A stretch of DNA of 64,000 nucleotides. Source: DATMER01 sp031390755. GTDB taxonomy: Bacteria > Acidobacteriota > Thermoanaerobaculia > Multivoradales > UBA5704. The number at the start of each line of letters is the position of its first letter. Position 1 is the first letter of the stretch. The stretch covers positions 62,001 through 126,000 of the forward strand of contig JANMTS010000116.1 of NCBI GenBank assembly GCA_031390755.1. Reading direction: 5' to 3'. The translations under genes and the position numbers were made by a program. The notes beneath the pieces are model-generated. The model made no database searches and had not been told where the DNA came from. It was given only the letters and a program-made list of their open reading frames with translations. Below are positions 1 to 12,000 of the stretch, one piece after another.

Positions 1-3000
1 AGGTTGGCGATCCGGTTCAGCGCGGCGCTCGCGTCGTCCTCCCGGCCATTCCCGCGCAGCAGCGCGCGCAGATCCAATCCGCCGGGACGGCCTCCGGGAC
101 TGCCGGAGCTCGCGGGCCGGCGCGGATAGAGAATCCCGGTCAGATCGTCCATCCCCTGCCCGGCCAGGATCTCCGCGCAGCGGTCGACCTCGTCGCGGAA
201 CACCCGCTCGTCGCGGTACAGGCCCTGCGCCATGCCCACGTAGTGCTCGCCGATGCCGGGGAACAGGAACGCGACCGGACGGGTCACCGGCTCCTGGACC
301 GCCGAAGCCATGATCGAAGCGACGTTGGCCGATCCGGCGGCAGGCGGGCCGTCGCCTCGCAGCTGCGCCAGCATCTCCGTGCGGTCGGCGCCGACCACGA
401 TCCGGCGGTGGGCCAGCTCCTTGCGGCCCACCTGGAGGGTGTAGGCCACGTCCGGAAGATCGCCGTCGCCCGCCGATTCCAGGTGCGCCGCGAGGCGCGA
501 GCTGGAGGCTTCCAGGGCCGCCTCGCTGCGCGCTGAAACCACCAGAAGCTGGTGGCGGCGCGACTCGCTGGCGGGCGGCAGCTCCGGCGCCTCCTCCAGC
601 ACCAGGTGGACGTTCGTGCCGCCCACGCCCAGGCTGTTGACGCCGGCGAGGCGCGGCCGGCCGTTGCGCTTCCACTCCCGGAGCCGGGTGTTGACGAAGA
701 ACGGGCTCGACTCGAAGTCGATCTGCGGATTCGGGCGCTCGAAGTGGAGGTTCGGCGGGATCTGGCCGTGCTCCAGCGCCAGCGCGGTCTTGATGAGAGC
801 CGTCACGCCGGCCGCCCGGTCGAGGTGTCCCAGGTTGGTCTTCACCGAGCCCAGGGGGCAGTAGCCCCTCTCGGCGGTGTGCAGCCGGAACGCCCGCGTC
901 AGCGCCGTGACCTCAATGGGGTCGCCGAGCACCGTCGCGGTGCCGTGAGCCTCGACGTAGCCGATCTGCGAGGCGTCGACCCCGGCGTTGGCGAGCGCCG
1001 TGGCCACGACCTCCGCCTGGCCCTCCACGCTCGGCGCCGTGTAGCCGACCTTGCCCGAGCCGTCGTTGTTGATCGCCGAGCCGCGCAGCACGGCGTGGAC
1101 TTGGTCGCCGTCGCGCAGGGCGTCGCTCAGGCGCTTGAGAACCAGAACCCCCACGCCGTCGCCGAACACCGTGCCGCCGGCCCGGTGATCGAAGGTCCGG
1201 GTGTGGCCGTCGGGAGACACCTGGTCGCCCTTCTGGTAGAGGTACCCTGCCTTCGCCGGGACCCGCAGCGACACGCCGCCCGCGAGCGCCATCGTGCAGT
1301 CGCCCTGCCGCAGGCTCTGGGAGGCGAGATGGACCGCCACGGCCGAGGTCGAGCAGAAGGTCTGCACGGTGAGGCTCGGCCCCTTCAGGTTCAGCTTGTA
1401 GGAGATGCTGGTCGCGAGCGAGTCGCGGTCGTTGGTGATCGACGCCTGGAGGTCGCCCACGGAGTCCAGCAGCCCCGGGTCGCGGAGCTGCGACAGGAAG
1501 TAAGTGCTGAAGTTGGAGCCGGCGAACATGCCGATCTTTTGGAAATTGGCTCCCGGTGCGTAGCCGGCGCCCTCCAGGGCCTCCCAGCAGGTCTCCATGA
1601 GGATGCGCATCTGCGGGTCCATGAGCTCCGCTTCCCGCGGGCTGTAGCCGAAGAAGCCCGCGTCGAACTGATCGACGCCGGGGAGGATGGGCCGCGCCCG
1701 GACGTAGTCGGGATTGCCGAACAGCGCCGGATCGACGCCGGACTCCAGAAGCTCCTCGTCCGTGAAGTACGACACGGACTCGACCCCGTTGACCAGGTTC
1801 TGCCAGAAGCGGTCGAGGTCCGGCGCGCCCGGGAAGCGGCCGCTCATGCCGACGATGGCGATGCCTTCGCGGGTGGGGGCCTGCGCCTGACCTTCGTCGA
1901 CAGCCGCGCGCAGCCGGTCGAGAGCCTCCTCGCCGCCGTCCACCGCACCCAGGGCTTTCGCCAGCCCGGCCACGGTGGGAGATTCGAAGAGCAGGACCGG
2001 CGTGATCTCGGCTTCGGGGAACTCCTGCTGCAGCTCGCTCACCACCTGGAGCGCGGTCAGCGAGGTGCCGCCGAGGTCGAAGTAGTTGTCGTGGATGCCG
2101 ACCTTCTCGACGCCCAGAACCTCCTCGAACACGCGCGCCACCTTGCGCTCGGCTTCGCTGTTGACCGGCGCGTAGGCGGTGCGGAGGTTGGGCCGCGTGT
2201 AGCGCGTGGTCTCCACACGGGGCGCACGGGGCGCCGCCGGCTTCGCAACCCGGCGCAGCCACTGGTCCAGCCGGGCTTCGAGGTCGCCGGTGGAGTGGAC
2301 CAGGACGGGGCCCAGGGTGGGATCGGCGGCGCGCGCCGACAGGATGCGGCCGAACGCCTCGACGCCTTCTTCCGGGGTCATCGAGGTTTCCGCCTCGGAA
2401 TGACTTCCGCCGTCGAGACGCCAGGCATCCCAGGCCACCGACAGCCAGCGGGCGTCGCCGGCCCGTCTGCGCGCCTGCGCGAATCCGTTCAGGTAGGCGT
2501 TCGCGGCCGCGTAGGCAGCGAAACCGAGGCCTCCGAGCACGGACGACAGCGAGGAGAACAGGAGGCAGATGTCGAGCGGCCGGTCTCCCAGAACCTCTCC
2601 CAGCACCTCCACGCCGCGAACCTTCGCCCGGAAGTGGCGCTCGCACAGCTCGTCCCCGGTCAGCTGCACCGGCTGGAAGGCGTCGCGGCTCGTCACACCC
2701 GCGGCGTGGAGCACGCCGTGCAGCTCGCCGAAGGCCGACTCGACGCTCTCCAGGGCCGCCCGCATCGCCGCGGGGTCCGCGACGTCGGCCGCCAGCACCA
2801 GAACCTCGGCGCCCAGCTCCTCCAGCCGTTCGATCCGGCGGATCTTCCGGGAGGTCGGATCGTCCTCGCCGTGCTCGGTCCGCCACTGCTGCCACTGTCC
2901 GCGTTCAAGAAGGCCGGAGCGGCCCACCAGCGCCAGGCGGGCGCGATGCCGGAGCGCCAGCTCCTCCGCCAGCAGCAGGCCGACCCCGCCGAGGCCGCCG

Positions 3001-6000
3001 GTGATGAGGTAGACGCCGCCGTCCCGCAGCCCGGAAGTACTGTCCGCGGAAGGTTCGGCCGCGGGCTCCAGGCGGACCGGCTCGAAGTGGCGCAGCCACC
3101 GGCTGCCGTTCCGCCAGGCCACCTCCAGGTCCGCGGCGGAGCCATGGCGCAGCTCGGCGACAAGAGGAGCCTGATCAGTCGTAGCCGGCTCCGGATCGAT
3201 CTCGATCAGGCGGCTCGCGAGGCCCGGGACTTCCTGCCGCAGAACCTTCAACACCGCCGCCAGCGTCGACCTGTCCGCTTCGACCGGCTCGCCGCCCAGA
3301 ATGTCCTCAAGCCGGTTCGTGACCACCGTCAGCCGCGCGCCGCGCACCCGCTCGGCCCCCAGCGCCCGCGCCAGCCGCAGCAGACTGAAGAAGCCGACGG
3401 TCTGCGGCTCCGCAAGCCCGCCGGTCAGGCTCCAAAGGTGAACCACCCGGTCGGGCTGGAAACCCAGCTCCTGCAACAGGCGCCGGTAGTCGTCCTCCCG
3501 GCTCGGGTCGAGCCGCCATTCCAGGGAGGACACTTTCTCGAATCGGGCGCCCACCGCGGCCATTGCCACTGTGGAGCCGTTCGCCTTCAGACTCTCCGCG
3601 ACGCGGCGGCCCACGCCGAGCTCGTCCACCAGGAGCAGCCAGGAGCCGCCCGCGGCCTCGCCTTCCGAGGAGGGAACGGGCAGCGGGGACGGCCGCCAGG
3701 ACGGCCGGTAGTACCAGTCCGCGGGGTCCGCCTTCTTGACTCCAGATGGCGCCACGGCACGGGTCGCCGGCAGTACGGCTCCGCGGGGACCGAGCCAGTA
3801 CCGCTCGCCCTCGAAGGGGTAGGCCGGCAGGGGGACGCGGCGGCGGTTCTCCTCACGGTAGAACCCATCCCAGTCCACCTCGACCCCCGTCAGCCAGAGC
3901 CTGCCCAGGGTGTCCAGCAGGAAGCCGAGATCCGGCTCGTCCTGCTGCGGCGGGCGCAGCGAGGCCAGGAGCACCGGATCGGACTGCGCCTGCCGCGCGA
4001 CCAGCGTGGTGAGGTTGCGGCCCGGGCCGACCTCCAGGAAGACCGCGCGGGGATCGTTCAGCGGCTCCCGGATGCCGTCCGCAAACCGCACGGGCTGGCG
4101 CAGGTGCTCGACCCAGTAGTCCGGATCGACGGCCTGCTCGGCCTGGATGCGGACACCGGTCACGTTCGAGATCCAGGTCTGCCGGGGCGCGTTCCGAGGG
4201 ACCGCCGAGACCCGCTCGCGGAAGCGCTCCAGCACCGGGTCCATCATCGCCGAATGGAAGGCGTGGGAGGTCCGCAGCCGGCCGGTGCGCACGCCCCGCG
4301 CGGCGAGCGCCGCCTCCAGGTCGGCCAGCGGCGCCTCGGGTCCCGAGACGGTGCACTGGCTCGGGCCGTTGACGGCGGCCAGCGACAGCTCGGGGCCGAG
4401 CAGCGCGGCGATCTCGGCCTCCGGCAGCGGGACGTTGAGCATTGCACCCGGCTCGACCTCCGAGATCAGCCGGCCGCGGGCCACCACGAGGGCCAGCGCG
4501 TCGGACAGCGCGAAGACGCCGGCTAGGCAGGCGGCGACATACTCGCCCAGGCTGTGGCCGATCATCCAATCCGGCTGGACGCCCCAGGCCATCCACTGCC
4601 GGGCCAGGGCGTACTCGACGACGAAGAGGGCGGGGTGGGTCAGCTCCGTCCGGGCCAGCTCGCGTCCAGCGGCCTCGGTCGCTCCGGCATCGCCCGACGC
4701 GGGGAACAGGATCTCGCGCAGGTCGCGGCCCAGGAGGGGCTTCAGCAGGTCGCAGCAGCGGTCCACTTCGGAGCGGAACACGGCCTCCTGCTCATACAGC
4801 CCGCGCCCCATGCCCGGGTACTGCGCGCCCTGGCCGGGGAACAGGAAGCAGACCGGCCGGCGGCCCGGCTCCTCGTAGTGGCTGAAGACCCGCTGCTCGT
4901 CGCGCGACTCCAGGCAGGCGACGGCGTCCTCATGGTCGAGGAGATTCCGGCAGACTACGAAGCGGCGGTACTTCAGGAGCTGCCGGCCGCGGTGCAGAGT
5001 CGATGACACGTCGGGCAGATCGAGCGCCGCGCCGGCCTGCCGCAGGTGGGCCGCCAGGCGATCGGTCTGGGCTTCCAGAGCTGTCGCGCTGTTGGCCGAG
5101 AGAACCAGCATCTGGAGAGGCCGGGAGGGGCGATCGGCCACGACCTCCGCCGGAGGCTCTTCGAGGATGAAGTGGACGTTGGTGCCGCCGATGCCCTGGA
5201 CGTTGACCCCCGCGCGCCGGGGTTGTCCGTCGGCCGTCGCCCAGGGGGTGCGCTCGGTCTGGACGTAGAACGGGCTGCGCTCCAGGTCGAGCTTCGGATT
5301 GGGCTCCTCGAAGCTGATGCTCGGCGGCAGCTCGCCGCGCTGGAGCGCGAGCGCGGTCTTGATGAGGGCCGTGGCGCCCGCCGCGCGGTCGAGGTGGCCG
5401 AGGTTCGACTTCACCGAGCCGATGGCGCAGTATTGGACGCGGTGCACCCGGCCCGGCTCCGCGGAATGCGCCCGGAACGCCCGGGTCAGCGCCGCCATCT
5501 CGATCGGATCGCCCACTTCGGTGGCCGTGCCGTGGGCCTCGACGTAGGAGATCGTGTCGGCGGCGACCTGCGCATTTTCCAGGGCCCGGCTCACGGTCTC
5601 CGCCACGGCGTTGACGCTCGGGGCGGTGTAGCCGATCTTGCCCGAGCCGTCGTTGTTGATCGCCGAGCCCTTGATCACCGCGTAGATATGGTCGCCGTCC
5701 GCCACCGCGGCCTCCAGCCGCTTGAGGACGAGGATGGCGACGCCGTTGCCGAGCACCATGCCCCTGCCGCGGGCGTCGAAGGTGCGGATGTGCCCGTCGG
5801 GCGATTCGATGCCGCCGGGCTCGTGGAGATAGCCCACGCGGTGGGGCACGACGACCCGCACGCCGCCCGCGAGCGCCATGTCGCACTCGCCCCGTTCGAG
5901 GCTCTCGCAGGCCATGTGGGCCGCGACGCCGGAGGTCGAGCAGAAGGTCTGCACCGAGACGCTCGGGCCGCGCAGGTTGAGCTTGTAGGAGACGCGCGTG

Positions 6001-9000
6001 GTCAGCGCGTCGCTGGAGTTGCCGAGCCCCGCCAGCATGGGGTGGACCAGCCCCGCCAGCTCGGGCGACGCCGCCATCTGGAGCAGGTAGGTGCTGAGGT
6101 TCGAGCCGCCGAAGACGCCGATCCGGCCGGGATGGCGCCGCGGGTCGCAGCCCGCGTCGTCGAGGGCCTCCCAGGAGCACTCCATGAAGAGGCGCAGCTG
6201 CGGGTCGAGAAGCTCCGCCTCCCGCGGCGACTCCCCGAACAGCTCGGCGTCGAAACGGTCGATGTTCTCCAGCACCGCGCCCGCCTTCACGTAGCGCGGG
6301 TTGGCGAGGAGACCGGGATCGACGCCCGCGGCGAGCAGCTCCTCGTCGCTGAAGAAGGTGATGCTCTCGCGGCCGTCGAGCAGATTGCGCCACAGCTCCT
6401 CGGTGTTGGCGGCGCCCGGGAAGCGGCCGGCCATGCCGACGATCGCGATGCCCTGCCGTGCGCCCTGCGAGCCCGGCGCGCCGCCTGACCGCGTCCCGCC
6501 GACGTCGGCAGCCGGAGCTTCGAGGACCGGAGGCTGGAGATAGGCGGCCAGCGAGCGCACGGTCGGGGCTTCGTAGAGCGCCAGCGGCAGAACCTCGCGC
6601 CGCAGCTCGCGCTGGAGCTCGGTCGTCACCCGCAGGCCGAGGAGCGAGTTGCCGCCGAGGTCGAAGAAGTTGTCGTCGAGTCCGATCTGCTCCCGGCCCA
6701 GGGCTTGCCGCCAGGACTCCAGGATCCAGCCTTCCAGCTCCCTCGGCGTCAACGCCGCGGCCGGCCGGGCCTGCACCTCGCGGCCGGCCGGTTGCCCCAG
6801 GAGCAGGTCGAAGGTGTACTCCCGCGTGATCGCCCGCATCGCGTTGAAGTTGGGCGGGGAGACGACGACGTTCGCCAGATCCGAGGCCAGGATCCGCTCC
6901 AGGGCGTCCATGCCGCCCGCGAAGTCGATGCCGAGCCGCTCGCGGTTGCGCCGGAACGAGGCCAGGGCTTCCGGAGGAAGGCCGGCCATGCTCGATTCCC
7001 AGTCGTTCCAGAGCCATTCGCCCCAGTCGATCGACACGACGCGGCGGCCGATCCCCGATCGGGTCCGGGCCTGGGCGAAGGCGTCGAGGAAGGCGTTCGC
7101 AGCGCTGTAGTCCACCTGGCCGGGACCGCCGCCGAGGATCGCGGTGATCGAGGAGAAGAGGACGAAGACGTCGAGCGGAGTCTCACTCAACACCTCTTCC
7201 AGCACCTCTTCCAGAACGAGACTGCCCTGGACCTTGGCGCCCAGCACCGATGCGAAGTCCGCGGCGCTCTTGCCGTGCATCAGGCCCGCGGCCGGCACGC
7301 CCGCCGTGTGGAGCACGCCGTGGATCGCGCCGAAGCGCTCCAGCACCTCCGCCACGACCTCTTTCATGCGCTCGCGATCGGTCACGTCGGCGGCAAGGAC
7401 GAGAACCTCGGCGCCCCGCTCTTCCAGAGCCCGCACTTTCGCGATCCGGCGGGCCATCCCCGTCCCGGAATCGCTCTCCGCGAGGATGCGGTCCCACTCC
7501 TCCCGCGGCGGCAGGGCGGTCCGTCCGACGAGCGCGAGACGCGCGCCGCAGGCATCGGCGAGATGCTCGGCGGCGGCCAGACCGAGACCGCCCAGGCCGC
7601 CGGTGATGAGGTAGACCCCGCCCTGACGCCAGACGGCGCCGGAGATGGCCGCCGGCCGGGCCAGGGGACGGGGCTCGAAGCCGCGGACCCGGCGCTCTCC
7701 GCCGCGCAGCGCAATCTCCCGTTCGACCGGCGACCGGTAGATCTCGGAGATCAGCCCGTCGAGCAGCCGGTCCTCGTCCCCGCTGCCCGGCGCGGGCAGC
7801 TCGAGATCGAGGTGGCGGATCGAAATCGAGGGGTACTCCATCGGCACGACCTGCACCGGGCCGGCGAGCATCGCCCGCAGCGGATTCAAGGTCTCCTCGC
7901 CGGTCACGGCGAAGGCGCCGCTCGAAACCACGTTCAGCTCGACCTTCCCGCGCAGGGCGGGCGACAGGGCGCGCGCCAGGTAGACGAGGGAGTGGAAGCC
8001 GAGGTCCAGCGTCTCGTTCAGGGAGCCGCCGTCCGAGTTGAGATTCCAGAGATGGAGGATGCGCTCCGGCAGATCTCCCTTCGCACCGAGATCCTCGACC
8101 AGCCGCCGATAGTGGTCCGGCTCGGCGGGATCGAGGGTCCAGGCCGAGCCCTCCGCCGCATAGCCGCTGCCGGCGGTTACCGTGAAGACCGTCTCGCCCC
8201 GCGACGCGAGGCGCTCCAGCAAGCGGGCTGCCAGCAGAGACGCATCGACGAAGACCAGCCAGGGGGCGGCGGATCGCGGCGCCGGCTCGGTCTCGGCTCG
8301 CGCGGGCTGCGGCGTCCAGACCGCCTCGTAGAACCAGTCCTCGACCTCCGGCCGCCGTTCGAGGTCGTCCATGGCCCCGGTCAGCCGGGTACCCTTCGTC
8401 ACGGTGGAACCCTCGGCCGGCGGCGCGTCGATCCAGTGCCTCTCGCGCTCGAACGGATAGGTCGGCAGCGGCCGGCGCCGACGGCGCTCACCTTGATAGA
8501 AGCCGCGCCAGTCGATCTCCAGCCCCTGTTGCCAGAGCCGGCCCAGGGTCGTAAGCAGATAAGCCTGATCGTCCCCCGGCTCGGCTGTTTCGCCTGTTTG
8601 GGAACAACTGCGCAGGGTCGGCTGAGCCAGCGCCGCGCGCGCCACATCACAGTTCGGATGCAGTCGCACCCGTGAGGTGAGCGCCGAGCCCGGCCCCACT
8701 TCGAGCAGCACCTGCTCGGCCTCGCCCAGCAGCTCCGCCACCGCCTCGCCGATGCGATCCGGCTGATGGCTCTGGTCCGCCCACTCCCCCCAATACCGCG
8801 GATTGGTCGCCTGCTTGCGGTTGACCCAGCCGCCGGTGGCGCTGGAGAGGAAGGGCACCGACGGGGCGCGCAGCTCCATGCCGCCAACCAACTCCGCGAC
8901 CCGGTCCGCCAGGGTTTCGGGATCGGTCGCCTCGTCGATCCAGCGCCCTCGCGCCGCCACCAGGCGGAGCGCGTCCTGGAGCGTGAAGACGCCCGCCAGG

Positions 9001-12000
9001 CACGCGGCGACGATCTCACCGGGGCCGTGCCCCAGCAGCGCCCGCGGCTTCACCCCCCAGGACATCAGCAGCCGGGCGAGCGAGTGCTCGACCACGAACA
9101 GCACCGGGTGGAGGTGGCGGGCCTGGCTCAGCAGGCGGACGGCCTCCTCGTCGTCGCCGCCTTGGAACCCGTCGAGAAGGCCGTCCTCGCCCACCTCGCG
9201 GAGGATGCCCATGCAGAGGTCGACCTGCTCGCGGAAGACCGGCTCGTCGCGATAGAGCCCGCGGGCCATGCCCGGGTAGTGCTCCCCTTCGCCGGGGAAG
9301 AGGAACGTGACCTGCCGGGAGGCGGGAGATCCCGATGCCGCCGGGATGGTGTCGGTGGCCTCCAGGGCCTGGATCGCCGACTCCCGGCCGTCGCAGACCA
9401 CCGCGCGGCGGTGGGAGAAGACCTTGCGGCCGACCTGGAGCGTGTAGGCGACGTCGGCCAGATCCGCATCGTCGATGCTCTCGGCGTCCTTTAGACCCCT
9501 GAGATACCGGGCGAGGCGGGCGGCGGCCTGGCCGAGGGCCGTCTCGCTCCGGGCCGAGAGCAGCAGGAGCTGATTACGCCGGGACGGGCTCGCCGGTGCC
9601 GGTGCTGGCGCCTCCTCCAGCACGACGTGGGCGTTGGTGCCTCCGATGCCGAGGCAGTTGACGCCGGCCCGGCGCGGTCCGCGCTCCCCCGTCCAGTCGC
9701 GCAGCCGGTCGTTGACGAAGAACGGGCTGGTGTCGAACGGGATGTCCGGGTTCGGCTTCTCGAAATGAAGGCTGGGCGGGATCTGCCGGTTCTGGAGCGC
9801 CAGGGCGGTCTTGATCACCGAGGCGACGCTCGCGGCGCGGTCCAGATGGCCGATGTTGGTCTTCACCGAGCCCAGGGCGCAGAAACGGCGGGCGAGCGTC
9901 TGCTGCCGGTACGCCTGCGTCAGGGCCGCGACCTCGATCGGATCTCCGAGCGCGGTCGCGGTGCCGTGGGCCTCGACGTAGCTCACCTCGGAGGCCTTGA
10001 CCCCGGCGTCCGCCAGCGCCGAGGCGATCACCGACGACTGCCCCTCAATGCTGGGAGCCGTGTAGCCCACCTTCAGCGAGCCGTCGTTGTTCACCGCCGA
10101 GCCGCGGATCACGGCGTGGATGTGGTCGCCGTCGCGCACCGCCGCGCTCAGCCGCTTGAGCACCACGACGCCCACGCCGTCGCCGAACACGGTGCCGCGC
10201 GCGCGGTGGTCGAAGGCCCGGGTGTGGCCGTCCGGAGAGTACTGGTCGCCGTGCCGGTAGAGGTAGCCGGTCCGCGACGGCACCCGGATCGAGACGCCCC
10301 CGGCGAGCGCCATCTCGCACTCGCCGTGCAGCAGGGTCTTGCAGGCGAGGTGAATGGCCACGGCCGAGGTCGAGCAGAAGGTCTGCACGGTCAGGCTGGG
10401 GCCCTTCAGGTTCAGCTTGTAGGACGTGCTCGTGGTGAGCGAGTCGCGGTCGTTGGTGATGACCGTCTCGAGCTCGCCGATCGACTCGACGAACCCCGGC
10501 CGCCGCATCAGGCCCAGGAGGTAGGTGCTGATGTTCGATCCGGCGAACACGCCGACCCGGTCCTGGAGCCCCTCGACCGCATAGCCCGAGGACTCCAGCG
10601 CCTCCCAGCAGGTCTCTAGGAAGAGGCGGATCTGCGGATCCATGAGCCGCGCCTCGCCCGGGGAGTAGTTGAAGAAGCCGGCGTCGAACTGGTCGATGTC
10701 CTCCAGGACCGGCCGTGCCTTCACATAGTCGGGATTGGCGAGCAGGGCGGGAGGGACCTCGTCCAGCTCCTCGTCGGTGAAGTAGGTGACGGCTTCGACG
10801 CCGGACGAGAGGTTCTCCCAGAACTGATCGACGGACCGGGCGCCCGGGAACCGAAGGGCCATGGCGACGATGGCGATCGCATCTTTCTCCACCGCCTCCG
10901 GCCGGCTGGCCGCCGCCGCCGCGCCCGGCGTCTCCTTCGGGGCTCCGGCGGCCCCCGCGCCCATGCCTTCGAGATACCGCGCCAGCGCCCGCACGGTCGG
11001 GGCCTGGAAGATCGCCACCTTGGGCAGCTCGACGCCCAGGGTCTTGCGCAGCTCGCTCAGGATCTGGAGGCCGACGAGCGAGTTGCCGCCCGCGTCGAAG
11101 AAGTTGTCGTCGAGCCCCAGCGATTCGACGCCGAAGTACCGCCGCCAGATCCCGGCGATGATCCGCTCCAGCTCCTCCCGCGGCGGCAGGGCCGGCATGC
11201 CGCCGGGCCGGGACGAGGGGGTCTCGGCGGCGGAGCCGGAGCCGCCGAGCGTCTCGGCGCCGAGCGCGAGGAACCACTCGCGGAGCGTTTCGAACGAGCG
11301 CGTCAGCACCGCGACGTGTGGCCGATCCTGCGCCAGGATGCGCTCCAGGGCGTTGAACCCCTCTTCGGGAGAGATGCCGAACCGCAGCCGGCTCTCTTCG
11401 AGGGCGGCGTGGATCTCCGGCGCGAACCCCTCCCAGACGTTCCACTGCCACTCGCCCCAGCCCACGGACACCGTGAAGCGTCCGCGCCGGGTGCGGTGGA
11501 TGGCGAACGCGTCGAGGAAGCCGTTGGCGGCGCTGTAGGCCACCTGGCCGGTGCCGCCGACCAGCGCGGCGAGCGACGAGTAGAGGACCAGGAAGTCGAG
11601 GTCAATCTCCTCGATCACCTCCTCCAGCACCTCATCCAGGACCATCGTGCCGGCGAGCTTGGGCGGCATCACCCGCGCCAGCGAGTCCTTCGGGTTGAAG
11701 GCGATCATGCCCGCGCCGATGACCCCGGCGGTGTGGAAGACGCCGTGCAGCGCACCGAACCGGCCGAGAACCTGCCGGACCGCGGCCTGCATCTGCGCGC
11801 GGTCGGTGACGTCGGCCTCGATCAGGAGCAGCTCGCCGCCGGTCTCCGCGAGGATCTCTTCGATGGCCATGACCTCGCGGATGCGGTGCGGCACCGCCTC
11901 GGAGGCCCGCCGGGTCGGCGAGACGTCCGCCTCGGCCTCCGCCCGCAGGCTCGCCCAGTCCTCCCGCGGCGGCAGGCCGGTGCGGCTCACCAGCACCAGC

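Noticed and set aside
913..2895. 660-codon minus-strand frame beginning MAAV
   Set aside because: It is in a different frame from the PKS, which shows ACP, KS4 and linker homology across the same bases. The translation is low-complexity Arg/Gly/Ala.
552..4526. 1324-codon open frame on the plus strand
   Set aside because: It is antisense to the PKS. Its Arg/His/Gln-rich translation matches no fold and results from high GC in the third codon positions of the real gene.
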